Shown: positions 62,698-64,000 of the stretch, in pieces
How positions within the stretch are numbered: position 1 is the stretch's first letter
How the letters are laid out: each line of letters opens with the position of its first letter
Source: Prorocentrum cordatum
Lineage: Eukaryota; Sar; Dinophyceae; Prorocentrales; Prorocentraceae
Reading direction: 5' to 3'
DNA: 64,000 nucleotides
NCBI GenBank assembly: GCA_963575745.1
Contig: CAUYUJ010018556.1
Location: 35,760 to 99,759 of the forward strand
Program-made: the position numbers and the translations under genes
Notes under the pieces: model-generated
What the model was told of the DNA's origin: nothing
The model's input: the letters and a program-made list of their open reading frames with translations, nothing else
The model's database searches: none

Positions 62698-62820
62698 GGC
62701 TTTCCGCAACCGCTGGGGGAACACATGGTCCGATAGCTTGACAGAGCTCTTGCAACATCGCTCGGCCAAATGGGCGATTCCAAAAGGAAGATGGCGGCGG
62801 TGATTCGCCGTAGGCGTCGT
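62698..62820. repeat. dispersed segment (copy 2), coding-like on the minus strand
   Basis: Relative of 49408-49520: CGCTGGGGGAACACATGGTC, GGCCAAATGGGCGATTCC and GGCGGCGGTGATTCGCCGTA are shared or nearly so. Here too the neighbours are a TCC tract and an AAGAGGCC minisatellite. Confidence 0.6.
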
Positions 62821-62839
62821 CGATAATCCAAGATGGGCC

Positions 62840-63220
62840 TGAAATCGCCCGAGCACCCCCAGACAAGCAAGACCTCAACAGTATCATGACAGGAACCTTT
62901 GGAATGACACTGTTGCGGGCTGTTTCGAGAGCCCGCGTGGGACCCTCTCAAGCCCTCTCAGAACCCCTGCGTCCCCTTTGGGGCCCCTCTTCGAGCCTCG
63001 TGGGACTCTCAGAGAGCCCGGAGAAGAGCTCCGAGATGCACCCAGGAGAGCCCAGAAAAAGAACTCCCAAGAGAGTTCCCGAAGGATCCACAACAGTACC
63101 TTACCAGGGCACGGTGTCGGGATGGGCCGTGGGCCACCAGATATTCCAAAGGGGAGCCTGAAACCGCTCGAACGCCCCAAGAAAGCCCCCACACGGCACA
63201 CACTGATTTCTCCAAGAAGC
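62840..63220. other. unassigned sequence with minisatellite traces
   Basis: 62930-63080 has GAGAGCCC/CTCTCAGAG-type imperfect repeats, followed by a possible third tail copy (GGGCACGGTGTCGGGATGGG, 63100-63130). No gene. Confidence 0.35.
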
Positions 63221-63224
63221 GACC

Positions 63225-63497
63225 AGGCTCCTCCGCCTCCTCGTCCCTCTCCTGATTCCCCCCATCTTCCTCCCCCAGCGGCTGCGAGAGCTTATAGGCA
63301 GATGATAGTAGCTCGGTTACGCGGTGCTCCTCGTCATACGCTTCCTGAAACACCCAAGGGGCTTCAGGGGAACTCTTCAGGGCGTCTGGTCCAAACCTTC
63401 CCGAACACCTCCAGCTCTCACCTTCATCAGAAGGGTCTTCCAAAGTCCGCGGCACCGGCCGTAAGGCCTTCACAAGCCTGAAGGGCTCGTAAAGTAT
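63225..63497 (-). CDS. probable orphan exon, product unknown
   Basis: After an acceptor TATTCTCAG|GATAC the frame reads ILYEPFRLVKALRPVPRTLE, DPSDEGESWRCSGRFGPDAL, KSSPEAPWVFQEAYDEEHRV and TELLSSAYKLSQPLGEEDGG before an acidic run and GT donors near 63225. Composition is clearly protein-like. An acidic segment at about 63790-63840 (YSGPEEDEGFDEEV followed by GTGAAG) could be the preceding exon, with the 63500-63740 minisatellite as intron. No family is recognised. Confidence 0.42.
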
Positions 63498-63499
63498 CC

Positions 63500-63740
63500 T
63501 GAGAATACCTGTGGACTCCTGGACATTCTTAAGGATTCGGAGCGGTTTCTGAGAATTCCCGAGGGACTCTGACGATACTCAAAGATTCTTGGGCGATTCC
63601 TCGTGGATCCTGCGCTCTTCAGACTCCAAAGGAATCCTTTCGATCTCCATGCCCTCCCTGAGGACTCATAGTACACCTGAAGAGTCCGCACGAAACTTCA
63701 GAATCCTCTGTCCTGTTCCTCATGCTGTTCCTGCTCTGGT
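63500..63740. repeat. degenerate minisatellite of GATTC/GACTC words
   Basis: Imperfect units such as TTCTGAGAATTCCCGAGGGA and GACTCTGACGATACTCAAAG, about 20-25 bp. 63850-64000 shows nothing recognisable beyond a short CAACCAACAAC duplication. Confidence 0.5.
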
Positions 63741-64000
63741 GTGTTGTCATCTTCTTCCACCCCTTCCATTTTCATATCCCCCCTTCACCTCCTCGTCAAA
63801 GCCCTCGTCCTCCTCAGGGCCCGAGTAGGCTTGCGTCGACAAAACTTACAGAATGCCCAGAGGTACCAGGAGCCCCAAATTCATTCAACCAACAACTTTG
63901 TTTGACTTCACTGCTTCAACCAACAACAAAGAACCCAATGATAAGCGCACGCGCCCGCCAGATGGCCCCCAGAAGACCCCAAGACCGCACGAAAAGGCCC

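Overview
This window is nuclear DNA from a dinoflagellate. The best evidence is on the minus strand at 12924-12945: a 22-base match, with one substitution, to the dinoflagellate trans-spliced leader, lying directly upstream of a frameshifted copy of a phosphoethanolamine cytidylyltransferase gene. A tandem, more decayed leader relict precedes a LINE-like element at 54561-54600. High GC, genes cut by low-complexity introns, kilobases of micro- and minisatellite, Helitron and LINE debris and a 100-N scaffold gap all fit a very large, repeat-rich genome. A free-living Prorocentrum-like species is my guess; the genus cannot be fixed from this sequence.

Layout. 0-9 kb: a minus-strand multi-exon gene of unknown function (about 8953 down to about 825), with exons separated by GA/TCC microsatellite introns, followed after about 85 bp by what looks like the first exon of another minus-strand gene (741 down). 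6.8-11.5 kb: noncoding, with a fold-back minisatellite (6855-8130), GAC triplets, C-rich and GT-rich tracts. 11.56-12.95 kb: processed pseudogene of ethanolamine-phosphate cytidylyltransferase. 13-23 kb: mostly noncoding, with several tandem repeats, a 293-bp near-perfect palindromic MITE (19037-19329) and a few possible orphan exons. 23.1-30.8 kb: a giant inverted repeat with about 2.1-2.4 kb arms, an internal 84-88 bp tandem array, and a nested 2333-bp terminal-inverted-repeat transposon (27901-30233) flanked by an 8-bp target duplication. 30.9-33.9 kb: a roughly 28-copy 100/112-bp satellite running into the N gap. 34.0-43.3 kb (minus): a Helitron-type Rep-PIF1 helicase gene with at least two short GT-AG introns, one almost pure poly-T on the coding strand, and a C-terminal multi-CxxC region. 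43.5-54 kb: pyrimidine tracts, AAGAGGCC minisatellites, two related hairpin elements, and the remains of a retroelement RNase H domain. 54.56-58.69 kb (+): a decayed LINE-like element (ORF1, endonuclease, RNase H, C-terminal tail; the reverse transcriptase is not recognisable). 59-64 kb: more AAGAGGCC minisatellites, a 44-bp tandem array, about 700 bp of TCC triplets and one plausible orphan exon.

Most of the window is therefore mobile-element and satellite DNA. The only recognisable cellular function is phospholipid (CDP-ethanolamine) synthesis, present as a broken retrocopy. The strongest points for follow-up are the leader relicts, the giant inverted repeat with its dated nested insertion, the palindromic MITE and hairpin families, and the composite minisatellite/core repeat family. 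Exon limits in the unknown genes come from reading-frame texture and GT/AG signals only and are approximate unless stated.
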